64,000 bases of DNA from Sphingomonas sp. 67-36 (GCA_001897375.1 MKSU01000016.1:275178-339177), one strand, 5' to 3'. Positions 9,381-20,553 are shown, counted from the first letter of the stretch. Program-made: numbers and translations. The notes: a model not told the origin generated them from the sequence alone.

Positions 9381-10166
9381 TCAGTGCGTCGGCCCGGCAT
9401 TGGTCGCCGCGCTGATCGGCGTCACGGGGCGCGGCGAGAGCGTGCGCAGCAACGTCTCGAAGCGATCGCCGTCGACGCGGATCTCGTTGAAGCTTGGCGG
9501 CGTCTTGCGCAGGCGGCGCGAAAGCGTCCCCGCCCCGATCAGTCGCACGCGCCAGCCGTCGCGGTCGAACGGGATGTCGAACGGATCGTGGACATGGCCG
9601 GAAAGCACCGCATGTGCGCCTGCGTCGGCCAGCGCCGCGAGCGCCCGCGCGCCGCCGCGCGTGCGCCCCGATCCGGTCGTCGGCCCCTCGATCAGCGGAT
9701 GATGACCGGCGATGAAGATCAGATTGCCCCTGGGCGCATCGGCGATTTGCCCCAGCGCGAGGTCGAGCGCGTCGCGCCCCACCCGCCCCTTCGACCAGTT
9801 GAGGCGAAGCTGCGCGCGCGCGGTCGTCTTGAGCGGGATGATCGACACGCCGGGAATCTCCAGCGGGCGCTCGATAAGCTTCTCGGCCGCGCCGTAGCGG
9901 CGATAGGGCATGAACAGGCGGCGCACCGGATCCCAGTAATATGGCAGGTCGTGGTTCCCCACCTCCAGCGTCACCGGCACATCGAGCGAGCGCAGCCACC
10001 GACCGCCGGCCTCGAATTCCGAAGGGCGCGCGCGCATCGTCAGGTCGCCGGTCATGATGACGGCGTCCGGCTTCTCCTCCGCCACCCGCTCGGCGAACCA
10101 CGTGAGCGCGGCCGGGTCTTCCGCCCCGAAATGCACGTCGCTTACGTGGAACAGCTTCGTCGTCAC
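9381..10166 (-). CDS. Metallophosphoesterase (calcineurin-like, possibly cyclic nucleotide phosphodiesterase)
   Basis: A 261-residue protein with the full set of dimetal phosphoesterase motifs: DVHFG near residue 9, GDL near 39, GNHD near 72, GHHP near 165 and GHVHDPF near 203. The GTG at 10166 is the start; it directly precedes the first beta strand (TKLFHVSDVH) and opposes the divergent acyl-CoA dehydrogenase gene. The overall pattern is like the class III cyclic nucleotide phosphodiesterase/Icc subgroup, but the substrate cannot be read from the sequence. It is 44 nt upstream of ribF on the same strand. Confidence 0.85.
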   Translation of the reverse strand: MTTKLFHVSDVHFGAEDPAALTWFAERVAEEKPDAVIMTGDLTMRARPSEFEAGGRWLRSLDVPVTLEVGNHDLPYYWDPVRRLFMPYRRYGAAEKLIERPLEIPGVSIIPLKTTARAQLRLNWSKGRVGRDALDLALGQIADAPRGNLIFIAGHHPLIEGPTTGSGRTRGGARALAALADAGAHAVLSGHVHDPFDIPFDRDGWRVRLIGAGTLSRRLRKTPPSFNEIRVDGDRFETLLRTLSPRPVTPISAATNAGPTH

Positions 10167-10239
10167 GGAACTTCCTCTGTTGCGCCGCAAGGGAAACGAC
10201 TTAGAGCCGTATGGCACGATAGCAAGAAATGGAGAGGCC

Positions 10240-11217
10240 GTGAGCGAGATCGCGACGATGCTGGCCGAATCGATCGAGCGGCTGCTCGACGCGCGGCTGG
10301 ACGAGCCGACGATGCGCGCCGCCCGCGCCGGGGAATGGCCGGACGAATTGTGGCGGGCGCTGGAGGAACAGGGCGTGCCGCTCGCGCTGGTGCCGGAGGA
10401 AGTCGGCGGCTTCGGCCTCGATCCGCATGACGCGCTGGAACTGATCCGGCTGTTCGGCCGCCACGCCGTGCCGTTGCCGCTGGGCGAGACGATGCTCGCC
10501 AACGCCACGCTCGCGGAAGCCGGGCTGCCGCTCGCCGACGGGCCGGCGGCGCTGGTGCCGATCGATGGCGCCGGGCGGGTCGCGTGGGGGCGGCATTGCC
10601 GCACGTTCGTCGTCGAGACGCCTGACGGCATCGTGCGGGTCGACGGCGGCGCGACAGTCGAGCGCCGGGGCGCCGATCTCGCCGGCCTGCCGCGCGACGC
10701 GATGCACTTCCCGCAGCCCGACGACGCCATTCCGGTCGCCGGCCCGCTGATCGAGCGCGGCGCGCTGGTCCGCGCGCTGCAATGCGCCGGGGCGCTGGAG
10801 CGCGTGCTGGAACTGACCGTCACCCACGTTTCCGAGCGCGTCCAGTTCGGCCGTCCGCTGGCGAAGTTCCAGGCGATCCAGCAGGAGCTGGCGAAGCTCG
10901 CCGGGGAAGTCGCGGCGGCATCGGCGGCGGCGGATCTTGCGGCGGAAACCTTCCTCGCCGATCCCGCCGACGCTGGCTTGGCGATCGCCGTCGCGCGCGT
11001 GCGGATCGGCGAGGCGGTCGGCCGGGCGAACGGCATCGCGCATCAGCTCCACGGCGCGATCGGCTTCACTGCGGAGCATCGCCTGCACCTGTTCACGACC
11101 AGCCTGTGGGCGTGGCGCGACGAGTTCGGCGGTGCGGCGCATTGGGCGATGTCGCTGGGCAACCGCGCGCTTGCGGCGGGCAAGGACGGATTCTGGCCAA
11201 TGGTGACGGCGGCATGA
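10240..11217 (+). CDS. Acyl-CoA dehydrogenase family protein (first of a pair)
   Basis: A 325-residue flavoprotein of the acyl-CoA dehydrogenase superfamily. The C-terminal helical domain is clear: ERVQFGRPLAKFQAIQQELA is the FAD/dimer contact helix, and LHGAIGFTAEHRLHLF holds the conserved Gly-Ala-Ile-Gly-Phe turn. The N-terminal and middle domains are shorter than in canonical members. Such a reduced subunit next to a full one often forms a heteromeric enzyme for unusual acyl-CoAs (steroid, terpenoid or branched acids); that is family knowledge, not shown here. Start GTG at 10240 lies after GGAGAG. The stop overlaps the next gene (ATGA). Confidence 0.82.
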   Translation: MSEIATMLAESIERLLDARLDEPTMRAARAGEWPDELWRALEEQGVPLALVPEEVGGFGLDPHDALELIRLFGRHAVPLPLGETMLANATLAEAGLPLADGPAALVPIDGAGRVAWGRHCRTFVVETPDGIVRVDGGATVERRGADLAGLPRDAMHFPQPDDAIPVAGPLIERGALVRALQCAGALERVLELTVTHVSERVQFGRPLAKFQAIQQELAKLAGEVAAASAAADLAAETFLADPADAGLAIAVARVRIGEAVGRANGIAHQLHGAIGFTAEHRLHLFTTSLWAWRDEFGGAAHWAMSLGNRALAAGKDGFWPMVTAA

Positions 11218-12365
11218 GCGGCTTCCGCTTCCCCTCGCCGCCGCCCTCTCCCGCCGCCGAGGCATTGCGCGAGGAGGTTCGCGTCTTCCTCGCGGAGCAA
11301 CTGGCGCAACGCTCCCCGTTGTCGCGCGCGGAAAGCTGGAGCGGCTTCGATCGCGATTTCAGCCGCGCGATGGGCGCGAGGGGCTGGCTCGGCATGACCT
11401 GGCCGAAACGCTACGGCGGGCACGAGCGCAGCGCGTTCGAGCGTTATGTGGTGGTCGAGGAGACGCTCGCCGCCGGCGCGCCGGTCGCGGCGCACTGGAT
11501 CGCGGACCGGCAGAGCGGGCCGAACCTGCTCAAATTCGGCACCGAGGAGCAGAAGGCCGCGATCCTGCCGAAGATCGTCGCCGGCGAGGCGGTGTTCTGC
11601 ATCGGCATGAGCGAGCCGGATTCCGGCTCCGACCTCGCCGCGACGCGCACCCGCGCCGTGCCGGTCGACGGCGGCTGGCGCGTGACGGGCACGAAATTGT
11701 GGACCACCGGCGCACACCACGCCGATTACATGATCCTGTTCTGCCGCACGAGCGGCACGCCGGCGGACCGGCAGGCCGGCACCAGTCAGCTACTGGTCGA
11801 TCTCCACGCCACCGAAGGCATGACGATCCGCCCGATCATCGACCTCGCCGGCCAGCACCATTTCAACGAGGTGCATTTCGAGGACGCCTTCCTCCCGTCT
11901 TCTGCTTTGATCGGCACGGAGGGCGACGGGTGGAATCAGGTGATGAGCGAACTCGCCTTCGAGCGCAGCGGGCCAGAGCGGTTCCTGTCCTCGATGCAGT
12001 TGCTGCTCGAACTGATCGCGGTGTTGCGCGACGCGCCGGGCGACGCCGCGCGGCTGGCGCTGGGGCGGCTGACCGCGCATCTCGTCGTGCTGCGGCGGCT
12101 GTCGCGCGGGGTGGCGGCGCTGCTGGAGGTGGGCGAGAACCCCGCCGTCCACGCCGCGATTGTCAAGGATCTCGGCGCGACCTTCGAGCAGGACATGCCG
12201 GAGATCGCCCGCGCGCTGGTCGATGCCGAGCCGGACCGCGCCTCCACCAGCGATTTCGTCGCGGTGCTGGCGCATACGATGCTGAACGCGCCGAGCTTCT
12301 CGCTGCGCGGCGGCACGCGGGAGATATTGCGCGGCATCATCGCGCGCGGGCTGGGGGTGCGGTGA
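11214..12365 (+). CDS. Acyl-CoA dehydrogenase (second of a pair)
   Basis: 383 residues with all three acyl-CoA dehydrogenase domains. FCIGMSEPDSGSDLA (near 124-138) is the FAD-binding beta-domain signature, and WRVTGTKLWTTGA follows it. The C-terminus has LRGGTREILRGIIARGLG, the usual end-helix. The enzyme would catalyse alpha,beta-dehydrogenation of an acyl-CoA and pass electrons to ETF. The ATG overlaps the stop of the preceding smaller acyl-CoA dehydrogenase, so equimolar expression of both subunits is expected. The acyl substrate is not identifiable from the neighbours. Confidence 0.9.
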   Translation: MSGFRFPSPPPSPAAEALREEVRVFLAEQLAQRSPLSRAESWSGFDRDFSRAMGARGWLGMTWPKRYGGHERSAFERYVVVEETLAAGAPVAAHWIADRQSGPNLLKFGTEEQKAAILPKIVAGEAVFCIGMSEPDSGSDLAATRTRAVPVDGGWRVTGTKLWTTGAHHADYMILFCRTSGTPADRQAGTSQLLVDLHATEGMTIRPIIDLAGQHHFNEVHFEDAFLPSSALIGTEGDGWNQVMSELAFERSGPERFLSSMQLLLELIAVLRDAPGDAARLALGRLTAHLVVLRRLSRGVAALLEVGENPAVHAAIVKDLGATFEQDMPEIARALVDAEPDRASTSDFVAVLAHTMLNAPSFSLRGGTREILRGIIARGLGVR

Positions 12366-12389
12366 TTCGCTCCCCCAGCGGCCAGTGGA

Positions 12390-13826
12390 TCAGGAAATAT
12401 GCACCGACTTGGTGATCATATGCGCCTCGATCCCCTCCGGCCCATCCTCCGAGCCGAAGCCCGAATCCTTCACTCCCCCGAACGGCGCGTCGGGCCATGA
12501 GGCGCGGACATTGTTGATGCACACCATGCCGGACTCGATCGCGTCACCAAGCACCGACTGCCGCCGACCGTTCTCCGTAAAACAATAGGAAGCCAGGCCA
12601 TAGGGCAGCCGATTGGCCTGCTCGATCGCCTCCTCCAACGTGCCGAAACGGCGCATCAGCGCGAGCGGGCCGAACGGCTCCTCGTTCATCACCTTCGCCT
12701 CCAGCGGCACGTCGGCCAGCACGGTCGGGCGATAGAAGAAGCCGTCGCCTTCTCCGCGCTCGCCGCCAGCCAGCACCCTGGCCCCGACCTCGCGCGCATT
12801 GGCGATCATCTCGTCCAGCGCGGACGGGCGGCGCGGGTTGGCGAGCGGCCCCATCTTCGTCCCCGCCGCGCTGCCGTCGCCCACCACCAGATTGCGCGTC
12901 CGCTCCGCGAAGCCGGCGGCGAAGCGATCGTAGATGCCGTCCTGCACGTAGAAGCGCGTCGGCGAGACGCACACCTGCCCCGCGTTGCGGAACTTGTGCG
13001 CGACCATCATGTCCAGCGTCTTCTCCAGATCGCAATCGTCGAACACGAGCACGGGGGCGTGGCCGCCAAGCTCCATCGTCATCTTCATCACGGTGTCCGC
13101 CGCCAGCCGCATCAGGTGCTTGCCGACCGGCACCGATCCGGTAAAGCTCAGCTTGCGCGTCACCGGGGAGGCCAGCAAGGTGCGCGACACCTCGTCCGGC
13201 ACGCCGAACACGATCTGCGCCACATCGCCCGGCAGGCCCGCGTCCTGGAAACATTGCAGAATCGCTGTGGCGCTGGCCGGCGTCTCCTCGCTCGGTTTCA
13301 GGATCACCGAGCAGCCGGAGGCGATCGCCGGCGAGAGCTTGCGCACGACATTGAGCAGCGGGAAGTTCCACGCACAGAAAGCCGCGACCGGGCCGACCGG
13401 CTGCTTCAGCACGAGGCTGCGCGTGCCGGCCGGGCGCGGCAGCACGCGGCCGTAGATGCGCACCGCCTCCCCGGCATGGAAATCGAGGATCGCCGCCGCG
13501 CCGAGCGTCTCGCCGCGCGCTTCGGCCAGCGGCTTGCCCTGTTCCTCGGTCGCGATCGCGGCGAGCGCGTCGACGCGCTCGCGGATCAGCGCAGCGGTGC
13601 GCGCGAGGACGGCGCCGCGCTGCTCGCCCGGCGTCTCGCGCCATGCGCGGAAGCCGCGGTCGGCCGCCACCAGCGCTTCCTCCAGATCGGCCGCCGAGGC
13701 GTGGGGAACGGTGCCGATCGCCGCGCCGGTCGCCGGGTTCAGCACCTCCTGCTCCACCCGACCGCCGCCGGTGCGCCATTCGCCGGCGATATAGAGGGCG
13801 CGTGCGGGACGGTCGTTCTGGCTCAT
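12390..13826 (-). CDS. NAD(P)-dependent aldehyde dehydrogenase, succinate-semialdehyde dehydrogenase-like
   Basis: A 478-residue aldehyde dehydrogenase. Visible motifs are FTGSVPVGK (coenzyme site), MELGGHAPVLVFDD (general-base glutamate), NAGQVCVSPTRF (catalytic cysteine) and NEEPFGPLAL. The arrangement and length match the succinate-semialdehyde dehydrogenase branch (GabD-like), but several aldehydes are possible. ATG at 13826 is preceded five bases upstream by AAGGTGAGG, a strong ribosome site, so the GTG nine bases earlier is rejected. It converges on the acyl-CoA dehydrogenase pair and is divergent from purB. Confidence 0.88.
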   Translation of the reverse strand: MSQNDRPARALYIAGEWRTGGGRVEQEVLNPATGAAIGTVPHASAADLEEALVAADRGFRAWRETPGEQRGAVLARTAALIRERVDALAAIATEEQGKPLAEARGETLGAAAILDFHAGEAVRIYGRVLPRPAGTRSLVLKQPVGPVAAFCAWNFPLLNVVRKLSPAIASGCSVILKPSEETPASATAILQCFQDAGLPGDVAQIVFGVPDEVSRTLLASPVTRKLSFTGSVPVGKHLMRLAADTVMKMTMELGGHAPVLVFDDCDLEKTLDMMVAHKFRNAGQVCVSPTRFYVQDGIYDRFAAGFAERTRNLVVGDGSAAGTKMGPLANPRRPSALDEMIANAREVGARVLAGGERGEGDGFFYRPTVLADVPLEAKVMNEEPFGPLALMRRFGTLEEAIEQANRLPYGLASYCFTENGRRQSVLGDAIESGMVCINNVRASWPDAPFGGVKDSGFGSEDGPEGIEAHMITKSVHIS

Positions 13827-13980
13827 GTTCCTCACCTTGCTGGAAGCTGGTTCGACGGCGCAGATGCGACCCCGCCAACCGCCTGTCCACCCCCGCGCCG
13901 AAAAAGACCGGGCGGTTGGCGCGCCACCTCCACGCTGCTAGGCGGCGCGCGAGACGATTCACCTTATCCAAGGAAGCAAC

Positions 13981-15297
13981 ATGATCCCGCGCTATTCCCG
14001 CCCGGAGATGACCGCGCTCTGGTCCGCCGAGACGCGCTACCGCATCTGGTTCGAGATCGAGGCGCACGCCACCGATGCGCTCGCCGATCTGGGCGTGGTG
14101 CCGAAGGAGGCGGCGGCGGCGCTGTGGCGCTGGTGGGATACGAAGCCGGCGATCGACGTGCCGGCGATCGACGCGATCGAGGCGGTGACCAAGCATGACG
14201 TGATCGCCTTCCTCACCTGGGTCGCCGAGCATGTCGGCGACGAGGCGCGCTTCATGCACCAGGGGATGACCAGTTCGGACGTGCTGGACACTTGCCTCGC
14301 GGTGCAATTGACCCGCGCGGCGGATATCCTGCTCGCCGACCTCGATGCGTTGCTCGCGGTGCTCAGGCGCCGCGCCTATGAACACAAGCTCACACCGACG
14401 ATCGGGCGCAGCCACGGCATCCACGCCGAGCCCGTGACGTTCGGCCTCAAGCTCGCCGAAGCCTATGCCGAGTTCAGCCGCAACCGCGAACGCCTCGCCT
14501 TCGCGCGGGCCGATATCGCGACTTGCGCCATTTCCGGCGCGGTCGGCACCTTCGCCAATATCGAGCCGGCGGTGGAGGCGCATGTCGCGGCGAAGCTCGG
14601 CCTTTCGGTCGAACCGGTCTCGACGCAGGTGATCCCGCGCGACCGCCACGCGATGTTCTTCGCGACCCTGGGCGTGATCGCCTCGTCGATCGAACGGCTG
14701 GCGGTGGAAATCCGCCATCTCCAGCGCACCGAGGTGCTGGAGGCGGAGGAATATTTCTCCCCCGGCCAGAAGGGTTCGTCGGCAATGCCGCACAAGCGCA
14801 ACCCGGTGCTGACCGAGAATCTCACCGGCCTTGCCCGCATGGTGCGCGGTTATGTCACCCCCGCGCTGGAGAATGTCGCGCTATGGCATGAGCGCGACAT
14901 CAGCCACTCGTCGGTCGAGCGCTATATCGGGCCGGATGCGACCATCACGCTCGACTTCGCGTTGTCGCGGCTGACCGGGGTGGTCGACAAGCTGCTCGTC
15001 TATCCGGAGCGGATGCAGAAGAACCTCGACCGGATGGGCGGCCTCGTCCATTCGCAGCGCGTGCTGCTGGCGCTGACGCAGGCCGGGGTCAGCCGCGAGG
15101 ATGCCTATCGTCTTGTGCAGCGCAACGCGATGAAGGTGTGGGAGTCGGACGGCACGCTCTCGCTGGAGGAACTGCTCAAGGCCGATCCGGAAGTTACCGC
15201 CGCGCTGTCGCAGGCGGAAATCGAGGATCGTTTCGATCTCGGCTATCATCTGAAGCATGTCGACACGATCTTCGCGCGGGTATTCGGCGACGTCTGA
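13981..15297 (+). CDS. purB: Adenylosuccinate lyase
   Basis: PurB performs two beta-eliminations in purine synthesis: SAICAR to AICAR, and adenylosuccinate to AMP plus fumarate. The 438-residue protein has the superfamily signature GSSAMPHKRNPVL (near 262-274) with the mobile catalytic serine. It also has TSSDVLDT (near 98) and the GRSHGIHAEPVTFG segment with the catalytic histidine. Start ATG at 13981 follows a plain AAGGA five bases upstream. The promoter probably lies in the 150-bp gap shared with the divergent aldehyde dehydrogenase gene. Confidence 0.96.
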   Translation: MIPRYSRPEMTALWSAETRYRIWFEIEAHATDALADLGVVPKEAAAALWRWWDTKPAIDVPAIDAIEAVTKHDVIAFLTWVAEHVGDEARFMHQGMTSSDVLDTCLAVQLTRAADILLADLDALLAVLRRRAYEHKLTPTIGRSHGIHAEPVTFGLKLAEAYAEFSRNRERLAFARADIATCAISGAVGTFANIEPAVEAHVAAKLGLSVEPVSTQVIPRDRHAMFFATLGVIASSIERLAVEIRHLQRTEVLEAEEYFSPGQKGSSAMPHKRNPVLTENLTGLARMVRGYVTPALENVALWHERDISHSSVERYIGPDATITLDFALSRLTGVVDKLLVYPERMQKNLDRMGGLVHSQRVLLALTQAGVSREDAYRLVQRNAMKVWESDGTLSLEELLKADPEVTAALSQAEIEDRFDLGYHLKHVDTIFARVFGDV

Positions 15298-15401
15298 TTG
15301 CATTTTGTGCAAGTGCGAATGCATTGTCATATTGTTGCAATGCAGCGAAACAAAATACACATGAGCCCGCGCCGGACCTTCCCGGCGAGGAGACCATTAT
15401 A

Positions 15402-15488
15402 ATGCGCATGTTCGAAACCGCTGCCAGCTTCGCGCTGGTGATCGCGGTCCAGGCGTTGGTGGTCGGCGTGGTCTCGACCGCGTTCTGA
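15402..15488 (+). CDS. Small hydrophobic protein of 28 residues
   Basis: Sequence shows MRMFETAAS followed by one membrane-spanning segment (FALVIAVQALVVGVVSTAF) that ends at the stop. A ribosome site CGAGGAGA lies about 8 nt before the ATG, and a GC-rich hairpin follows 11 nt after the stop, so the unit looks like a complete short transcript. Function is unknown. It could be a regulatory membrane peptide, or a chance open frame; the flanking signals favour a real gene. Confidence 0.6.
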   Translation: MRMFETAASFALVIAVQALVVGVVSTAF

Positions 15489-15499
15489 CGCATCCGCCG

Positions 15500-15522
15500 C
15501 CGCCCCTTCACGTAAGGGGCGG
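15500..15522 (+). terminator. Hairpin terminator after the 28-residue protein
   Basis: CCGCCCCTT (15500-15508) pairs perfectly with AAGGGGCGG (15514-15522) around a five-base loop. No long T tract follows, as is common in GC-rich genomes. It separates the small gene from the methyltransferase gene. Confidence 0.6.
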
Positions 15523-15606
15523 AAAGGCGGGCGCGGCGACAAAGCCGCTTTTCATTCCATCCCCGCAACTGTATTGTCATCGCAATACACCGGTAAAGGG
15601 AGAGCG

Positions 15607-16377
15607 ATGATGCGCGGGATCATCTGGGCGGCTGCGTTCGCTGTCGTCTGTCAGGTTACACCGCCGGCACTGGCGCGTGTGGAGCAGGCCCCGGATCTTG
15701 CGGCGGCGGTTGCGAAACCCGGCCGCCCGGCGGAATCCATCGCGCTCGACGAGAGCCGCAAGCCGGCCGAGACGCTTGCCTTCCTCGGCCTCAGGCGCGG
15801 GATGCAGGCCGCCGACATCATGACCGGCTCCGGCTATTGGGCGGAGATCATGGCCAATGCGGTCGGCCCAAAAGGCAAGGTGACCGCTTTCGAGCCGAAC
15901 CAATTCTATTCGACGCCCGAGGAGGAAAAGAAGTGGCAGGCGCTGGTCGCGCGCCGGCCGGACATCCGCTTCGTGCGCTATCCTTTCGAGGCGTTCAGCG
16001 CGGCGCCGAACCAGTTCGATTTCACGATCATCAACCTGAGCTACCACGATCTCTACTGGCAGTCGGACAAATACCATATCCCGCGCACCGATCCGGCCGC
16101 GTTCGTGAAAGGGCTCTATGCCGCCACCAGGCCGGGCGGGATCGTCGGCATCGTCGATCACGTCGGGCCGTCCGGCGACACGCGCGCGGTGGTCGACAAG
16201 CTCCACCGCATCGATCCGGCGACGGTGAAGGCCGACTTCACCTCCGCGGGTTTCGTGCTGGAGGCGGAGAGCCCGCTGCTCGCCAATCCGGCGGACGATC
16301 ACACGAAAAACGTGTTCGACCCGGCCATTCGCGGGAAGACCGACCGCTTCGTCTTCCGCTTCCGCAAGCCGCGCTAG
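15607..16377 (+). CDS. Exported class I SAM-dependent methyltransferase-like protein
   Basis: 256 residues. The N-terminus MMRGIIWAAAFAVVCQVTPPALARVE is a signal peptide with probable cleavage after ALA. The rest is a Rossmann methyltransferase fold: ADIMTGSGYWAEIMANAVG (the SAM loop), then FEPN as strand-2 end, and FDFTIINLSYHDLYW. This combination matches the COG4798 'predicted methyltransferase' group. How SAM would be available outside the cytoplasm is unclear, so the actual reaction is unknown. The ATG at 15607 follows AAAGGGAGAG; an in-frame ATG 33 nt upstream lacks a ribosome site and would mask the signal peptide. Confidence 0.8.
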   Translation: MMRGIIWAAAFAVVCQVTPPALARVEQAPDLAAAVAKPGRPAESIALDESRKPAETLAFLGLRRGMQAADIMTGSGYWAEIMANAVGPKGKVTAFEPNQFYSTPEEEKKWQALVARRPDIRFVRYPFEAFSAAPNQFDFTIINLSYHDLYWQSDKYHIPRTDPAAFVKGLYAATRPGGIVGIVDHVGPSGDTRAVVDKLHRIDPATVKADFTSAGFVLEAESPLLANPADDHTKNVFDPAIRGKTDRFVFRFRKPR

Positions 16378-16832
16378 ATGCGGAAGGCGCTCAGCAGCGT
16401 CTCGTAGCTCTCCAGCGCCGGAGCGCCGGGAACGGCGCAGCCGGCGCGGATGAGGAAGGCGTGGCGGACGATCTCCGCCTGCTGCTCGATGCCGTAGCGC
16501 TTGAGCGGCCAGCCGGGGACAAAGCTGTAGTGATAGCGGCAGAACGGATGCCGGGCGAGCGGCAGGAACACGCCGCGCTGATGCTGCCAGACATGGCACA
16601 TCTCATGAATGAACAGCCCCTGCAGGTCGAGCGGCGCGCAGGCGAAGTCGTCGCGATAGCTCGCCCCGCGCGGATGGAAATGGATCGTGCCGCGCGGCGC
16701 CATCACCACGTTCGCGGGCTGGAAGAAAGCCCAGCGCCGTCGCGCGATGCGCACCGCGCCGTAATCGATCGCCTCGCCGAACATCGCGCCCGCCAGCGCG
16801 ATCTCGCCCGGCGTCAGGCAGCGCTCGCTCAC
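16374..16832 (-). CDS. HEMCH-motif protein ('vgr-related' sphingomonad protein), putative metallopeptidase-like
   Basis: A 152-residue protein with LFIHEMCHVWQHQRG; the H-E-x-x-H arrangement is that of a zinc metallopeptidase. Sphingomonad homologues are usually labelled 'vgr-related protein', with no known role in type VI secretion. No signal peptide is visible. The GTG at 16832 is preferred because it starts right at SERCLTPGEIAL and lies 10 nt beyond the stop of the upstream copper chaperone gene, with which it is likely co-transcribed. Its 3' end overlaps the convergent methyltransferase gene by 4 nt. Confidence 0.75.
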   Translation of the reverse strand: MSERCLTPGEIALAGAMFGEAIDYGAVRIARRRWAFFQPANVVMAPRGTIHFHPRGASYRDDFACAPLDLQGLFIHEMCHVWQHQRGVFLPLARHPFCRYHYSFVPGWPLKRYGIEQQAEIVRHAFLIRAGCAVPGAPALESYETLLSAFRI

Positions 16833-16842
16833 CCGTCGCCGC

Positions 16843-17283
16843 TCATCCCTTGGGCGCGGGATCGCCCGCGCCGACGACATCGGCCTGCTGCTGGATGCGC
16901 AGGCCGTCCGAGAAGGTCAGGGTGACGGTGATCTGCCCGCCGGGCTTCACGCTGGGGTCCACGTCGAACAGCATCACGTGCTTGCCGCCCGGCGCGAACA
17001 CCACCGTCTTTAGCGCGGGGACGCTCACCTGCTGCATAGCGTCCATCGTCATCGCGCCGTTCGGGCCACCCGCCTTCATCTCGTGCATCTCGGTGCGCAC
17101 CGCGACGTCGGCGGAAACATTGATGAGCGTCGCATCGGCCGGGCCGCCATGGATCGTGAAATAGGCCGCCGCCGGCCGCCCCGGCACCGCCGCCAGCCTC
17201 ACCCAGGCGTTGCTTACCGACAGTTGCTTTTCCTGCGCGCACCCGCCGAGCGCGGCGGCGGCGAGGACGAAAGTGGCGAACAT
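16843..17283 (-). CDS. Periplasmic copper chaperone PCu(A)C family protein
   Basis: A lipoprotein-like signal peptide (LAAAALGGC) precedes a cupredoxin-like PCu(A)C domain. The copper ligands are visible as the set M-H-E-M (TEMHEM) and H-V-M (GGKHVMLFD), the H(M)x10Mx21HxM-type pattern. Family members deliver Cu(I) to cytochrome c oxidase in the periplasm. ATG at 17283 is used; a TTG two codons upstream is closer to a GGGAGA ribosome site and cannot be excluded. The gene is divergent from dnaK. Confidence 0.88.
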   Translation of the reverse strand: MFATFVLAAAALGGCAQEKQLSVSNAWVRLAAVPGRPAAAYFTIHGGPADATLINVSADVAVRTEMHEMKAGGPNGAMTMDAMQQVSVPALKTVVFAPGGKHVMLFDVDPSVKPGGQITVTLTFSDGLRIQQQADVVGAGDPAPKG

Positions 17284-17341
17284 GCGCAAGGCCGGTTTCT
17301 CCCGTAACGAAACAGCAAATGAAACCTAGTCGTCTCACCTT

Positions 17342-17372
17342 CTTGCGGCAAGGCGTGCGACACCTATATCCG
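17342..17372 (+). promoter_or_regulatory. Candidate heat-shock (RpoH) promoter of dnaK
   Basis: CTTGCG at 17342-17347 is followed 15 nt later by CCTATATCCG at 17363-17372. The latter fits exactly the alphaproteobacterial sigma-32 type -10 pattern CYTATNTNNG. It would give a leader of roughly 70 nt before dnaK. Confidence 0.6.
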
Positions 17373-17447
17373 CCCGGTCAACACCGTTGCGCGTCGCCGC
17401 TTCACGGGACGCGGGCGTAGTTAAATGTAGGGGCTAGAAGAGCACTC

Positions 17448-19358
<1,911 letters not shown>

Positions 19359-19421
19359 ACGTGGTGATCCGCGACCGCCGTCACCGGACGGCGGTCGCGG
19401 AGCATCCGGCGGGGGCCGGGA

Positions 19422-20534
19422 ATGACTGAAGTAGATTATTACGAGCTTCTGGAAGTAGAGCGCGGGGCGGACGCCACCACGATCAAGTCGGCCTATCGCA
19501 AGCTCGCGATGAAATACCACCCGGACAAGAACGGCGGGTGCAAGGAAAACGAGGCGAAGTTCAAGGCAGTCAGCGAAGCCTATGACTGCCTGAAGGATCC
19601 GCAGAAGCGCGCGGCCTATGACCGCTTCGGCCATGCCGCCTTCCAGAACGGCGGCGGCGGCGGGGCGCATGACTTCGCCGGCTTCTCCGATATCTTCGAA
19701 AGCGTGTTCGGCGAGTTCATGGGCGGCGGCCGTGGCGGCCGCGCGCAGGCCCGGCGCGGCGCCGACCTGCGCTACGACATGGAGATCACGCTGGAGGAAG
19801 CCTTCCACGGCAAGTCCGCCGAGATCACCATCGACGTCACCGCCACCTGCGACTCCTGCCACGGCAGCGGCGCGCGGCCCGGCACCCACGCCCACACCTG
19901 CTCCACCTGCGCCGGGCACGGCAAGGTGCGTGCGCAGCAGGGCTTCTTCGTGGTCGAACGCGCCTGTCCGGTATGCAGCGGCTCCGGCCACGTGATCGAC
20001 GATCCCTGCCGCGACTGTCGCGGCGACGGTCGCGTCGAGCGCACCAGGACGCTCAGCGTCAACATCCCTGCCGGCGTCGACGAGGGCACCCGCGTGCGCA
20101 TGTCTGGCGAAGGCGAAGCCGGGCCGCGCGGTGCCCCGCCGGGCGACCTCTATATCTTCCTCCATGTGAAGCGGCACGCGATCTTCGAGCGCGAGGGCAC
20201 CACCCTGTTCGCGCGCGCGCCGATCAGCTTCACCACCGCCGCGCTGGGCGGCACGCTCGCCATTCCCGGTCTCGACGGGCGGACGCACGAGCTGAAGATT
20301 CCCGTCGGCATCCAGTCCGGCAAGCAATTGCGCCAACGCGGCGCGGGGATGCCCGTGTTGCAAGGGCGTGGCCATGGCGATCTTGTCATCCAGATCGACG
20401 TGGAGACGCCCACGCGCCTCTCCACGCGCCAGCGCGAGCTGCTGGAGATGTTCCGCGAGACCGAGACGGGTGAAGAATGCCCTGAAGCGCAGGGGTTCTT
20501 CGCCCGGCTCAAGAATGCCTTTGCGGGGGATTGA
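19422..20534 (+). CDS. dnaJ: Co-chaperone DnaJ (type I Hsp40)
   Basis: 370 residues with the full type I layout. The J-domain carries YHPDKNGG (HPD triad near residue 33) and is followed by a Gly/Phe-rich region. Four zinc-binding repeats follow: [24 protein letters not shown] and CRDCRGDG. Then come two beta-sandwich client domains. DnaJ stimulates DnaK ATPase and hands over unfolded proteins. Start ATG at 19422 follows GGGGGCCGGGA. It is probably in the dnaK transcription unit. Confidence 0.97.
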   Translation: MTEVDYYELLEVERGADATTIKSAYRKLAMKYHPDKNGGCKENEAKFKAVSEAYDCLKDPQKRAAYDRFGHAAFQNGGGGGAHDFAGFSDIFESVFGEFMGGGRGGRAQARRGADLRYDMEITLEEAFHGKSAEITIDVTATCDSCHGSGARPGTHAHTCSTCAGHGKVRAQQGFFVVERACPVCSGSGHVIDDPCRDCRGDGRVERTRTLSVNIPAGVDEGTRVRMSGEGEAGPRGAPPGDLYIFLHVKRHAIFEREGTTLFARAPISFTTAALGGTLAIPGLDGRTHELKIPVGIQSGKQLRQRGAGMPVLQGRGHGDLVIQIDVETPTRLSTRQRELLEMFRETETGEECPEAQGFFARLKNAFAGD

Positions 20535-20553
20535 TCAGACGGAGAGGTGCACC

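Noticed and set aside
12544-14793. Minus-strand open frame of 749 codons across the aldehyde dehydrogenase and purB
   Set aside because: Runs antisense to purB and in the wrong frame of the aldehyde dehydrogenase gene.
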